NCBI GenBank assembly: GCA_958298945.1
Contig: OY282606.1
Location: forward strand, 96,107,696-96,171,695
Origin: Atherix ibis
Taxonomy: Eukaryota; Arthropoda; Insecta; Diptera; Athericidae
Length of the DNA: 64,000 nt
Reading direction: 5' to 3'
Shown here one piece after another: positions 10,840-23,779 of this stretch (positions within the stretch are counted from its first letter, which is position 1; every line of letters starts with the position of its first letter). A model generated the notes under the pieces. It searched no databases. It was not told the origin of the DNA and saw nothing but the letters and a program-made list of their open reading frames with translations. A program made the position numbers and the translations under genes.

Positions 10840-12275
10840 AGGTTATGCACAGCATCATTAATTTTGTTTACTGTTCTTAATGGAAGTTATTTGGTATGAT
10901 TTATGGGAAAGAGCTTCTGGATACTTATTTTCTAAATTCTGGATACTTACTTGATGGGAAGATTTTTTTATTGCGCTATCCAACTTGGTTCCTTTTCCAA
11001 ACGGATTTCGACGAATTTTCTGTTGCAACGAGTCTTTATTTTTATTTCTAACGCGTTCTGACTTGTTTTGGTAACAAATATAATTTTCAATATCCAACAA
11101 ATATATCCTAATTTGAAAGAACATATATGCGTCAAAAATATAATTACGAAAGTACTTTAATATTTATTCAAGTACTTTCATACTGTTAACATTCCTTTTT
11201 TACTTTTACAATTTATTTTTGAATTTTATTTTCTGCAGTTTATATTTTTTTGAATATGTTTAATTATGGCATAGATATTTAAAATAATTATTTTATCAAT
11301 AACAATTTCTATAAAACTTCATCAAAATAAAAATATAAAAATGAAATATTATTGTATTATTTTGTCTATCTAATAAATTATTCATTAGATTTCATTAAAC
11401 TAATAGCCATTATATACAATAATTATTCAAAAATCCGAAGGAAAAAATTATAGATTATTTTTCATTAAATAAGTTGCATAATAAATATAAGTAAGAATAA
11501 ATTGATATTATTATTTCAAAAATAAAATGAATTCACAAAAATATTATCTAACAAAAATACTTATATGGTGGTTAGCTTTTAAAAAACTAGTTTTTATAGC
11601 AACTACAATAACAATATTTAAAGTTTAAAAATATTTTTTTTTTTTAATATTAAAAAAAACTATATTATATAAGTTCAACCCTAAGAAAATGTCTTTTTTC
11701 AAATATATTTTCTTTATTAAAAAAATCAATAAAGTAAATTATTTTCAATTAAGCTGCTTAGGTTTAAAATCTAAAATTTTATTTCTCAAGGTTTATTTTG
11801 AAGATTATAATGGATGAATTGATGGGTTATAATAAAAATGTTTTAAATCTCCTTTTAAAAGTTTCTACTTTTGTTTGTTAATTTTTTTTTCTAAAAAAAA
11901 TAAAAATATTCTATAAGGTTCAATTAATTTTTTTAATAAAGAATCAAATACAAAATAGAAAATTCTTGTAATCCCAATAACAGAACAATTATTGTTTGGG
12001 TATAAAATTAATATCGAAGAATTGAGTTAAAATTTATGTTTCTGAAAAGAACATTTTTTATTTCAAAACGAAATTTAATCAATTATTTAAGGTTATTATC
12101 CTTTTAAATTCTATACTTATATTCTTAAAAGAAATGTTTTCGCAATTTCAAAAGGTGATTTACCTTCAGTTAGTATTTATAAATAAAATGGAAACATGAG
12201 CTAAAATAATTAAAAATTTAACAGCATTTCTATTCTTATTTTAATTGTCTTTTATTCAATAATGTTATCTTCTTT
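10840..12275. other. AT-rich sequence without recognised genes
   Basis: Long low-complexity AT tracts. The longest open frame (10858-11124, minus) has no recognisable motif and a composition expected of AT-rich noncoding DNA. Confidence 0.4.
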
Positions 12276-12279
12276 AAAA

Positions 12280-12560
12280 TAGTTGTCTTGGGCAGCTATG
12301 CATCGGCGATGGGGTCGTTTCCACTCTTCGTAGCTCTGGCTGGAAAGTTTAAAACGGTATTGTCTTTAGCTCACTTTGATCAGGTAAACAAAGGGCTGGG
12401 GAACCACAGGAATCGTTTATTCCCACAAATACTCGTTGATGAAGATTGCCGTGGGACAAGTGGAATTATCAAACCCTTTTTCTGAGGCTTTCAAGTACTT
12501 TTTCATAGTTATTCGACAGTCTATCCTCATAACAGCCCTAACCCTTTTCAGATTTTCATC
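12280..12560 (-). pseudogene. mariner transposase remnant (family X, copy 1)
   Basis: Minus-strand translation gives TAIFINEYLWE (the TAISINEFL block after the second catalytic Asp) and, after an internal deletion, SYEEWKRPHRRCIAAQ, the transposase C-terminus. The + strand shows the same words as the copies at 23040, 25990 and 40700 (actcgttgatga, ctgaggctttcaag). Confidence 0.65.
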
Positions 12561-12569
12561 AATTTTCGA

Positions 12570-13655
12570 TGTTGTACATAATTTTACTATTTATTCAAAA
12601 TGATCAGTTTAATCATTCAAAAAATTACTATTTATTCAAAACGTTTAAAAACGTTTGTTTAAAATAAAAATTTAACTGTTGATATTAAATATATATTTTT
12701 TCACAAGGAAAAGAAAAATAATCGAACTAATAAAAATTAATTAATTTGCTATTCACGAATAAATAGAAGAAAATATTCGTAAATGTTAATTATACAAGAA
12801 ACTTTGAAGCATTTCTAAAAGTAAAATACGACACCAAATATATAAATACATTACCATTTTCATATATGTTAAATACAATTTTTTGTTATATTATATAACA
12901 AATGTTTTTTTGTCGAAAAACTTTTATATTCAATATAAAAATTTAGAAAGAAATCCTATTGAGCAAATATGAAAATTTGGTACGAATTTTGATTGAGTTT
13001 CATCAAAGATTAATTAATTTATAAGTAATTAATCATGGAATTGTTTATGTAATAATAAGTATAGATATAGATTAAATAAAATTTACTTACAAAAACCAAA
13101 TCGGAAATAATGAAAATTTTCCAGATACGTCAAAATCATTACTCTTTGTTTAATTATGTTTAGACAAAGTCCTTGTGAATGAAAAATTATAAACAAATTT
13201 GAATTACGAATAGCTTTTAAATTTTGATTAAATTAGTAATGTGAGTAGATGGAAAAAAAATTCTCGTAATTTTTTATTCATAAAAAATAAGAAAAACTTG
13301 TTTAATATTCAGCTACGTAATTACGATTAATAATTAATTCACCATTAATACGTTATCGATGATATATCCAGTAATATGCCTGGAAGATTGATGCCTGGGT
13401 GTATTTCTCGATATATCGCACTACTCTAAAAATGCAGGAACTTCCTTCTATATTATATTATCTTGTAATAAAATCTTATTAGTCATCCTTACTTCCATTT
13501 TTACTTATATTTTTACATCTGATATCCGTCCACCAATAATGTCTTTATGGCTACATATGCGGAAAAGTGCTCATTTTCAAAATGTAGAATTAAGCTATGT
13601 GAACGAAAAAGTGCACATTTTACTTTTATCCTCTGCTATGAACCGTTTTTCCAAC
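12570..13655. other. AT-rich sequence without recognised genes
   Basis: Nothing recognisable. The AT content falls from about 13480, where a LINE remnant may already have begun. Confidence 0.4.
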
Positions 13656-13659
13656 TTTA

Positions 13660-13925
13660 AATCCGCTATCTAGGACTAACATGTTCATGGGCAAACAAAA
13701 GATATCTAGACTGGAACTTAGTTGACAGAACAGGCAAGTACTTAAATCCATATCGACCTACGGACTTGAACTTTAGGGTTCAAACAAGCCATCTAACTGC
13801 AGCCGAATCCAGTTCTTATCCAGGATCCTTCGTAAAATCGTCAACGCTACTTTGTATGTTCGTAATATCCACCATGACTTGAGTACTCCGTTTATTCATG
13901 ACATCCTCATGCAATTAAAATCGTA
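13660..13925 (+). pseudogene. Jockey-clade LINE remnant (thumb and C-terminal region)
   Basis: Plus-strand words in Jockey order: IRYLGLT (about 13660), then in a second frame VLKSISTYGLEL, SNCSRIQFLSRI and LRKIVNATLYVRNIHHDLST. This corresponds to VLKPIWTYGIELWG...LRKIVNAPWYVRNxDLHRDLG. One frame change and a stop in place of Trp (TYGLEL*) show decay. Confidence 0.75.
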
Positions 13926-13929
13926 TATA

Positions 13930-15260
13930 ATATTCTTTTTTAATTGTTAACGCATTGAACGCATATAATATCATAAAAAAATAATTAAATTCATCCCTTA
14001 GATAGTTACATAGTTTATTTGATTTTTTTGTTGCATATATAAATACATTATTTAAATATGGACAAATTTAAAAATTTAATCAAAGCAAATACCAAAGAAA
14101 ACTTTTTGGAAAAAATTTTTCTTTTAAAATAATTGAAAAATTATAATTAATTTTTGCAAGTATAGTGCATGTTCATGGACCTTTTCAATCTGAATTGTAA
14201 TCAAAAATATTTTCTTCTTCTCATAATATCACAACTTTCATTTCGAAATGCTTAGTATATTCAGTTAATAGTACAAACATATTGGATTATATAATTTTTA
14301 GTTGTTTTCGAGGAATTTAATTAATTATTCTCAAAACAAATGGTTTTTCATTATCAAGAAAATTGACTTTTTCAATATTAAAACCGCTTGCATAGTAATT
14401 TCTGTTTGTAAACTTTTTTCCAAAGTAATTTTCTATTCTCGTTCTTCTCAGAATAGGAAATATTATATTTTTTTTTATTACTGATTCATTCATTATTTGA
14501 ATGAGTTTTCATTAAAAAAATATGTATCCTTTTCATTTGATCTATATAAATATTATAAGAACTGAATAGAACTGGGAATTATTAGCTTTAATATACAATA
14601 TTTTCTAGTAAAAATTAAACTTACCGTAATTGAATGGTTTCTTTTTAATTGTGTAATTATTTTTTTGGATAAATTTTGGATATTATGAAAATTTTGTATT
14701 TTATTGCTTTCTTGTGAGAGTTATGTAAGTTCTTTTATAAAAGTTTATATTAGTTTACAATTTATAAAAATATTCAAAGCAAATAGATATTGAATTTAAA
14801 TTGAATTTTGTCATTTACCATATAAATGGAGATTTTTAGTTAAAAAAAAGATTTCGTCTTCGGTTAAAATTTGTACCAATCATTTTGCACATGTTTTAAT
14901 TATATGTATTTACAATAGCATAAGTCTACAAGAACAACAGCTTCCCTTGAGCAAAATATTGGTGTATCTGGGCTATTTGGAAACTCAAAAAAAATGTCCC
15001 CCTCAATTATTTTCTCATCATTAGAACAATTGTTCCTCCAACTCGTACTTCAAATCAGAACCTATATATTCTCTGAGATATTCCCTATCGTTGCTGTTAT
15101 CCTTCAGAGTAGGATTCTTGGCTTTAACCTGTATTATATTAATTATTACTATTTTTTTTAAATTTTGTATGAAACAAACATTTTGTATGAAAATTCCAGC
15201 ATTCTTAATTAAAATTTGTTGTTCAAATTTTTCCATTTAGAAATAGAAAACAATATTGGT
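13930..15260. other. AT-rich sequence without recognised genes
   Basis: No motif was recognised. The open frame at 15021-15236 (minus) has no supporting feature. Confidence 0.4.
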
Positions 15261-15264
15261 AAAA

Positions 15265-16130
15265 TGTTTTTACAACATTTCTGAGCACATTTTTGCTAAT
15301 TGTGGCTCTACTTTACGAATGACGCGGTTGATATTGGTTTTGATGTGTTGAATTATATGGAGACTATTTGCATAAACACTATCTTCCACATAGCCCTAGA
15401 AGACGACATCCAACAGTGTTAAAGCTCATGATATTGGTGCCCAATTGACATCACCTCTTTGCGAATTTGGTTTTTAATAAATCGATAATTTCTTGGGCAG
15501 TATAGCACGTCCTGTTGGTGCCACATTTAATTGATGGCATGGATGCTGACATCCTATTGGAGTCACAAGTCGTCAGCATCCATGCTATTAAAAATTGGAC
15601 ATAATAAATTCATTACCGTGTCTCTGTAACGACATTAACTGTAGCACCAAAATAATTTTCAAAATAATATGCACCAACGATGCCTCCGGTCCATAAAGCT
15701 CACCATACAGTAACACGTAATAGGGTTTATAGTTGTTGAATAACTGATCTTGGCTTTTCAGATGACCATATGCGACAATATTGCTTGTTACCATAGTGAA
15801 AAAAAGCTTTGTCCGAGGAGATGATTTTTTCAGAAAAACCAGCACCGTTTTCAATGATCCAATCAACGAAATTTTGACGTTTACAACGCGCTAGTGGCTT
15901 TAATTCTTGCACCAATTGGATCTTATAAGGCTTAAGAGCCAAGTCCCAACAATGCACAATGCCTACGTAGAAAATTTGTCATGTGGGTCTTGTGGACAGG
16001 CCCGAATGTTGGGTACAAAACCGATAAAAATTGTTCCTCTGTAACACTTTAACTCACCGAAGTAATATTTTCAGCTGAACAGCCTGTTCAGGAAAATCAA
16101 ATTTATCCATCAAAAAAGATCATTACGACC
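15265..16130 (-). pseudogene. Tc1/mariner-superfamily transposase remnant (family T, copy 2)
   Basis: Minus strand. LKPYKIQLVQELKPLARCKR (about 15935-15876) and FVDWIIENGAGFSEKIISSD lead to KAFFHYGNKQYCRIWSSEKP, the first catalytic block (SDEAHF..GYVNKQNCRIW) with Glu replaced by Lys. Frames then change through VTVWWALWTGGIVGAYYFEN. The C-terminal part QRGDVNWAP, GYVEDSVYAN and INRVIRKVEPQLAKMC lies at about 15450-15275. Between the two halves lies a foldback (15537-15585) and missing sequence. It is the same family as 194-918, in the opposite orientation. Confidence 0.78.
15537..15585. repeat. Perfect 14-bp inverted repeat, 21-bp loop
   Basis: Arms 15537-15550 (gcatggatgctgac) and 15572-15585 are exact reverse complements. 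The structure interrupts the family T remnant where the region before the second catalytic Asp should be. Confidence 0.85.
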
Positions 16131-16134
16131 AAAA

Positions 16135-19100
16135 ATATCACGAATTATAAGAAATTTAGTTCTCATAGCTCGACCATTTTCATAATGGATTTAAATTATT
16201 TTCACACAAATTTTGAGCAAACTTGATGACGTTACAGCAAATAGTAAAATTTTCACTGTGAACATGTTAAAATATTAAATGACAGAACATAGTCAACTTC
16301 AACCCTATTGAAAAAAAACTGCTTTAAATAGTAGATTCGTTGTATATTGGATGACACTGTCATCCCGTTTCGCAGAAACTGCCTTTTACCATTTACAAAA
16401 CCATATTGATTCCCTTCAAAACTGATAGTGAGAATAAAGGTGAACGAGCAAAAAAGTGTTCTTTGCCAAAACCTTCACATAAAAGAATCAGGTAAAAAAA
16501 TAATTTTGATATAAAAAAATTTAAACGGCTAGTCGACAAAAAATTTCCCACATACAATATCGGAATAGAAGTACGGCGACAAATCAAGCAGTCCAATTTC
16601 CATCGAATCTAATCCCTTCGCCGATAATTTCTATTATATGCGTAATATTTACCAACACCTTAATGTTCTCATCGTTCTTTAATTGTTTATTACTCGTTGG
16701 AACAAATTTCATGATCGCTTGCCAACCCCAAAAAAATCCACTTGCAAGACAATTATCCTCACTTTCCCTCCCCGAAAATAACCAAAAGTGCTTGAAAAGG
16801 CAATGGCCATGAGTTTTTTAGGCATTTCAAAATTCTGCTTGTTTTATTAGAATTTAAAAAAAAAACTTTTTAACAATATTAAAGTTCAATATTCTTTTTA
16901 ATATCTTAAATCCTTATGAATTAATAGAAAAACCCAAGAAAAATTTTCCTGAACTAATCGAAAGCTTTTCATATTCTAGAAAATCTTAATGACAAAAAAA
17001 CAATAATATTTATTTCTTGGAAAATCTATAATAATATTTCAAAATATATACATAAGTATTTATATTGTATAATATGGTTTCAATAAGTTCATAAGCTATT
17101 TGAGGATTCATAACTTGGTTTGTTTTTGGAACGACCCTACAAACTGCAGCTGAGATCGTCTAGCATAACCGCCAAAGCTAACCAGGACCAGCCCATCTCA
17201 TTCGAGTGAAGGTTTTAACCTTACATAATTCACTTCCGAACTTTATTGAATATGTTCCGAAGAAATGATATCCAAATACAATTCTATACCACTTATTATG
17301 ATATATACAAATAAAAATAACTTATCATGAACAAGCTTTAGCAGCCGATTTGTGATATTACACATATTTGGCAAAATTTATTTTCATTCCAAGAATCGTT
17401 AGTATTGAAATATAAGTTGTAAGCGGACCAACATCAAGGGAAATTTGGCGATATTTTTAATTATTATTCTTATACGTGAAAATTTATTTTATACTTTAGC
17501 AAATATAAATTTCAGTCGAACGATTAAATTTAAATTTTTTCTTAAACTATAAAAGTTGTTAACAATGTTTAGATACACAAACACCAGGCATAAAAAATCT
17601 ATTAATTATTATCTTGGTTAAACAGAATAAATAACAAACAATTAATTATTTACTACAAAATTGTCAACAGAAAAATAATATTGGATTTTAGTAGTAAACC
17701 TGTAGTACAAAAACATTTTGAGCGAAATTTCTTTAACTGATCTTTATAAAAATAAAAACACTTTGAACCATATTTGTTTTGAAATTCTATGATAATATTT
17801 GACAACTAAAAAGAAGAAAGGTTACTCTAAAATATCCTTTATTCTCACCAAATAGCCCGCATTGTTGTACAACACACAAACAAATATTAATCGGCGATAA
17901 TGTTCAGCAGATTATTCTTTCCGTTCCTAATTCTTACCATTTCCGCATAAGGTCATATTACAAAATATTATGACGTTTCTTAAAATATCCTTATCAGCTA
18001 AAATATTTTCACCAGATACTCCAAGCTGATAACTATGATTTTTCTTGGATTAAAAAAATCAATAACATCTTTATAGAAATTCCATTATACAATTATTCCC
18101 CTTCGAGTAATTTTCTAAACAAATGGTCAAAAATTGAAATATTCTTTTTTTTTTTGTTAACTTTTGTTCTATAAACAAATACCCCATACAAAAAATAAAC
18201 CTTTTTTTCAAAGTTACAAAGATTTTCATATAAATAAACATTTTATTGTAGTTTGTTTTTTGAAAAATTAACTAAAATACAAGGCAGAATATGAAATTCT
18301 GACCTCCGAAAGGATAGAAGTATAAGTTAAGATAAAATTCGAATAGAATGACCGTAATTTATTATAATTTTCATCCTGAAAGGTATCTTTTATCTTGTCA
18401 AAAGCAATTTTCTTTTAGTAAAAGAAAATCTTATGAATTTTTATAAAATCTTATAACTTCCTTTACTAATTCATTTACTTCCCTTTTTATCAATATTTTT
18501 GAAGTGAAATTGAAAAAAAAAATTATGTAATATTCTCATTTTTTCTTAAGCAAAATAGAACCGAAATGGCAAAAATTTTATACTCTTAGAAGAAATTGAC
18601 TTTTTTCATTTCATAATATAGATATTGCCTTATAGTCTTAGTAAATTTTCGTAACAAAATAGAACTTTAACTCATTTACAAGTAAAATAGGTTTCAGCAA
18701 TTGATTGCTGACATATTTAAACTCAGCATATTTAGAATTCTAATAAAAGTTATTTCTTCAATATAAAATTACCTCAAAAATTATACAATTTATATAAAAA
18801 ATATTCCTTCATTAATTCATCTATAATAAAAGAAAACAACAAAGCCAGACATAGGAATATTTATATACTAAAAAAATAAAATTACTGCTATTATAAGACA
18901 GATTATTAATAAGTAAAATTCTATAGGTTAACTAGAGAAATAAGGAATTAACATAAAAACAAAGGAAGGTTTTTGAAAACGTGCAGTGTTTTACCAGTTA
19001 TCAATATTACTACGAGTATATAATTACAATTTATATAAAAAAAATCATGACTGTTACCATTATTATTTTACTGGTAACATTTTGAAAGATTAATAATTTC

Positions 19101-19430
19101 CATAAGTAACTAAAGATGAAAGTTTTTCTTTAACGAATATCTCTAATTTGGCATGGCATTTAGTACGTGCATGCAAGGATGAAAATCTATATTCATAACA
19201 GGTAGTTTTTGGTAATGTTTACCTTACAATATTGATTTTTCCTTATTTCGAATAAATTAACTAGAATCGATCTTTTTCAATTAGACATAGTTCATTATAA
19301 CATAATCTCAATTAATTTTTTTCAACAATGATCAATTGTGATTATATTGGATGATAAAATTCTAGTCGCTTTAATTCAATTTTGAAAAAGATTTTTAATA
19401 TTAATATTATACGCAAAATATCTCCCAAAT
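16135..19430. other. AT-rich sequence without recognised genes
   Basis: Mostly low-complexity AT DNA. Less AT-rich patches at about 16390-16790 and 17140-17230 gave no convincing homology in any frame. Confidence 0.4.
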
Positions 19431-19435
19431 ACCAC

Positions 19436-20290
19436 CACGGTGCGGTCGAAAAGTAATGAGATTGAAAATTTTTTTATTATTACGTCTTATATAATAAAAA
19501 GCATAAAATTTACAATATTTTGAAGTATTTAAGATGTTTCTAGTATAAAACCTTATAGCAAATATAAATGTAAAACCATTGCAATGATCACATTCGAAAA
19601 AGATTATTCTTTTTTATTTTATAAAACGAATTTTTTTTTGTTCATAACGTATAAGATAAAAATTACTCATGAGTTTATTTTTAATTTTTTTCATCATTTT
19701 TTTATTTTATTCTTTGATGCCTTAAAAAATAGTTTTCTTGAGCGGAGACAAAAATAGTTTTCTTGAATTGAATGTGATTCCATTCAGAACTTTACACTTT
19801 TTTGGATGTTATCGACAGTACCAAGTGTTTTTTTTTTATCTTGAAGAGCCAAAAAATGTCACATAGACTATGATTGGGTGAATACGAAAGATGGAGTCCC
19901 ACAAGTATTCCTTCTTCCGATAAAAATTCATTGGTGAAAATGTTCGTGTGACAAAAGGAGTTGTCATCGAGCAGCATCAAAGTGTCTGCAATATCACATT
20001 TAACGCGAATAAATGCTCTTTCTGAGACTTTCAAGAACTTAAACATTGTTCGAAGGTCTGACCTCACAAGAATCCTCACACCTTGACAGTTTCATCAGTT
20101 GTCGATGTTGGAGGTATCGACCTCACAAGAACACCTCAAACCACTGATTCTCGATTCTCCAGTCCAAATTTTGTTGTTTCATTTTTCATAATACACTACT
20201 AAAACACAACGGCACTTATCACGCTCTATAGGGCTGCGTAGTTACCGGACGGGATGGCGGATGTACTCCAATTCAGGCGATATAAAGTTA
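19436..20290 (-). pseudogene. mariner transposase remnant (family X, copy 2) with AT-rich 3' segment
   Basis: The left end carries ggtgcggtcgaaaagtaatg, a mariner-type terminus like the aagtaatgagactg at 40738. A segment of about 250 bp (19480-19735) resembling 31730-31970 follows. The minus strand then reads MLLDDNSFCHTNIFTNEFLS, where LLDDNS holds the second catalytic Asp (HHDNA in intact relatives), then LSYSPNHSLCDIFWLFKIKK, where SLCD is the third (SPCD). LKVSERAFIRVKCDIADTLM lies N-terminal to these. The catalytic region is readable in one 95-residue frame, but the rest is lost or frameshifted. Confidence 0.7.
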
Positions 20291-20299
20291 GCGGCATCA

Positions 20300-21475
20300 T
20301 TTTTGAAAGGAGTACTTTACCAGTCCAAAAAGCCGTGACTTGTTGTTTGTGAGTGCGTTGCTTGTTCCTGAATGACATGTAGATTTTTAGTACCCTAGTT
20401 GCTGCAGTTTTACTTGTTAATAGATTTAAAATCCAAATAATAATGCGTACATAATTTTTGATGTTTCTTGATATAGGCAAAAATAATATTGATACCCTTT
20501 AAATTTTGTCTATAATATGTTTGGGGTTAAAAAAATTTCTTTTTGGCAAAATATTAACTTAAATCAATAATAGAATATGATGAATTATATTGTATATTAT
20601 ACTGGGTGTTACAGATTTTGCTAACATTAATTATTCTAGATTTGGCTATTAATAAACTTCAGTGAAACTTATTATTATTTGGCGTTTTAATACATAATAC
20701 CTAAAAACCAATCAGATTGAGAAAACCAGCACGCTCCTGTTATACAATTGTTTCGCTCAAAAATAAACAAGAAATCAAGTTTCCAAAGAAAACCAAATAA
20801 AAACAGTACATCATGTTTATTATTTAAAATAATCTAAAGAATTTTAAAAATAAAATAGATTTTGTTAGTAAAAGTTTATATGCTAATTATCCTGCAATAT
20901 TGAAAAAAAAACAATTCCCGAACAATAAAACAAAAATGCTTGTGCTGTCTTAATAGCTTCTGGCAAATTGGAAAATCATTACAATCTTAATGTTTGTTGA
21001 AGCTTAATTTTACCTTAAATAATAATGAAAATAATAAGCATATTATTGAAATCATTTTTAAATAAAATGCACAATTGTATTTTCTGTAAATAGGAAAATG
21101 ACAACTACTCAATTAATTAAGAACCAGTTTAATTTACAGAATTCCTCTAGGCTCTTATCATTAATAACAAAATGAAATTTATTTGAAAACTCAAATAACT
21201 ACCTTCAAAGCCGATTACACAAATATATGATGATAGAATATATTATTAAAAAAAAAATAAGAGGTACAGCATTTTTTTATTTGTTTTCTACAAACCACTC
21301 CAGATAATAGTATTAAAAAGGACATAACAACACAGAACAGTATGAAGGAGTAGCTAACACCTATCGGTGCTAGCTCAACTGTTGGTACTTAATAAGGATT
21401 AATTAATCAGTCTCAAGCAATGAGAGGTGTAACTGGGATGGGTCATTGAGGATAGTCTCTGACAAGGAAATGGGG
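20300..21475. other. AT-rich sequence without recognised genes
   Basis: No coding motif. A minus-strand open frame at 20226-20480 overlaps the end of the mariner remnant and has no recognisable content. Confidence 0.4.
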
Positions 21476-21479
21476 AAGA

Positions 21480-21975
21480 TATGGTTAACGAGCATAAAAC
21501 TTTTTATAACGAGAAACAGTAAATTTACGTACTTTCAATAGATTGGATACTACTGGAGCTGAAAGACTTGGTAGTAGCTCAAAACTCTAATTCGCAGGTC
21601 CCAACATGCTTAAGTTCTGTGTTATAAATAAGTAATTTGCTGTTAGTTGTAACCATTCTAAGATTTGTTAGTAATAGCGGACAACTTGAGTAGCGCACCT
21701 TCTATTTTAAGGGAATTTTGGTGCTATTAAAGTTTATGGAGGAGCCCGACGCAATGAACGCTATTTTATTTGTTTACTGTTACTCTCCACTTCAAAAATC
21801 AGCTTTGGAATTGAACCATATAGTTTTGTAAAATATTGGATGCAGAGAGAGAATTTTTTTGTGGCTTCTTAATATGGCTGTGTTGGAACTGTAGATATTA
21901 TACAGGACAGGACCAAGTATACTACCCTGACGAACAGAGAATATACATTATTTGGATATATTATTCAAATCATAT
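21480..21975 (-). pseudogene. Jockey-clade LINE remnant
   Basis: The minus strand reads SVRQGSILGPVLYNIYSS (about 21940-21890; in intact elements GVPQGSVLGPxLYNIYTSD), then FLKWRVTVNK (about 21790), and in other frames LLIYNTELKHVGTCELEF (about 21640-21585), matching LLxYKxVLKPIWTYGIELWG. The YADD block is deleted between them. Several stops. Confidence 0.65.
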
Positions 21976-21979
21976 CCAA

Positions 21980-23035
21980 TTGAATTTATAAATATAAATT
22001 TAATTTATTTTATTTTATATAAAAAATTTTTATGAAAATTTTTCAAATTTATAGAAAATTATTGTACAAAATTATGTTAATAACGCACAAAAATTAGGTC
22101 TGCCTTAGGTAATTTTAAATGAAAAAGAACTATAATAAATATTTTATTTTCAACATGATAAAATGCAATAAATATTGATGTTGTAAAAGATTAAATGAAA
22201 ATTGATCGGCTAACACTAACTTTTCAACAAAAATCAGTAAACTTTCAGATAATCCAACAATTCGATATTTTATTGAATCACGTTCAACTTGAATTGAAGT
22301 TCCTTTCAATCCATTTATTTTATTTTACAGTGTTTTGGGTTCTTTATTTTCATGATCAAATGTTTTTTAGAAGAAATGTATGATTTATGGAAAACTTTTG
22401 ATGAAATCTGATGTGAAATTATTACATTTCAAAATACAAGTACCTGTTTTTTTGGTGAGCCATCAAGAAGACGAAATAATTGCTTATAACAAGTCTTTAC
22501 TCCATCGAAAGTTGAATTTTCGCTAAAATCAATTTCATTGCGATTTTCTTGTAAGAAAACAAAAAAGTTGTGTCTAACTTCGAATTTTCACTAAACGAGC
22601 AATGTTTATTCAACCTAAATAAATTTCTTCAAATCGCTTATTTTAAACTTAAACGCAATTGGAAAATTATTTTCAATTGATTATAATGAGATTATTGAAT
22701 AACAATAATTTGGGCATGCTGTGACCATTTTCTTCACAACATCTTAAAAACCTAATATCCACTCCTTTTACAAAAGAAATTAATCTTCCTCTTCATAGCT
22801 GATATCTTATCTTAAAGGCGATTCCTCAACTATTTCTCTTAATGTCCAAACTCTGAGTGGGAATCATAATTAAGAGAAGAGTTGACAGTGTCGACCCCCC
22901 TGGACAAATAGGTAAAAAAAGGTAAATATTTAAACCGTTCTTCAACAGGGAACTTTCTCTTGATCAGTTGGATAGACTCAATAATTACTTGCTATTGACG
23001 TTATTGCGGAATCTTACCTTTTAGAGCAGATTCAT
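21980..23035. other. AT-rich sequence without recognised genes
   Basis: Nothing supported. The open frame at 22195-22383 has no motif. Confidence 0.4.
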
Positions 23036-23039
23036 TTTA

Positions 23040-23660
23040 TTGTGAGCTGTGGGCATTCGGCAGAGGCGTTGTTTCTAACATGGCTTTTCGGAGCAGTACT
23101 GGAAATCTTTAAACGGAATTGCCTTCAACTTTTCAGTTAAGCTCCTTTGGATGTTTTCGACAGTACCAAAATGACATCCTTTTAAGAGGTTATTGATTTT
23201 GTGAAACAAAAAAGTCACATGGATGCGGAACAAGCGAATAGGGGAGCTGAAATCACTTGCTCCAACAAAAACTCGCCTTGGCGGTGGAGCATCCAAGTGT
23301 CTGTAATGTCTGATGTGAAGAATCCATTTTTTGATCCTTTCAAGAATATCTTTCGAAAAAAATTGGTTGACAGTTTGTCACAAGAGCACTCACTCGTTCC
23401 ACATTTTCTTCGGTTTACGGTATTGAAGGCATCTTTGACCGAGATTCTCGGCTCTCCAAAAATTCTTTATGTCAATTGCTGTTTATAAGAAGTATTCCTC
23501 ATAGGCTAATTTCAACATTTTGTAAGTCATACTTACGTTTTCACCAAGTTTAACACAAAATTTGAAGGCAAATCGTTGCTCCAAATTTTCTCTGCTCTAA
23601 TTTTTGTCCATTGGTCCCTTCTAAACGTACTACACGTTTTAGAGAGACCAATAGACAAGC
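23040..23660 (-). pseudogene. mariner transposase remnant (family X, copy 3)
   Basis: The minus strand gives LLKGCHFGTVENIQRSLTEK followed by LKAIPFKDFQYC, the conserved C-terminal part of this mariner family (LKGRHFGTVENIQ..VT..LKAIP...FQHCYEEW). The region of the second Asp and TAISINEFL is degraded on the far side. The N-terminal half is recognisable mainly by nucleotide similarity to 41100-41430. It ends in an imperfect foldback at 23604-23658. Confidence 0.72.
23604..23658. repeat. Imperfect inverted repeat (25-bp arms, 5-bp loop)
   Basis: Arms 23604-23628 and 23634-23658 are about 80% reverse-complementary around actac, at the edge of a mariner remnant. Confidence 0.6.
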
Positions 23661-23677
23661 TGCGTGAAGAGTACAGT

Positions 23678-23776
23678 TAATCATTATTTGTATAATTTTG
23701 CACATTAAACGGTGTTACCGTTTAATGTAGATACACAATCAAGAAGAATATTAATCATTATTTGTATAATTTTGCA
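23678..23776. repeat. 27-bp direct duplication flanking a hairpin
   Basis: The word ttaatcattatttgtataat followed by tttgca occurs at about 23678-23703 and again at 23751-23776. Between them is a perfect 12-bp inverted repeat (23702-23713 and 23717-23728, loop gtt). Confidence 0.85.
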
Positions 23777-23779
23777 TAT

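Noticed and set aside
23201..23488. 95-codon plus frame in mariner family X copy 3
   Set aside because: It is antisense to the recognisable transposase remnant (LLKGCHFGTVENIQ on the minus strand).
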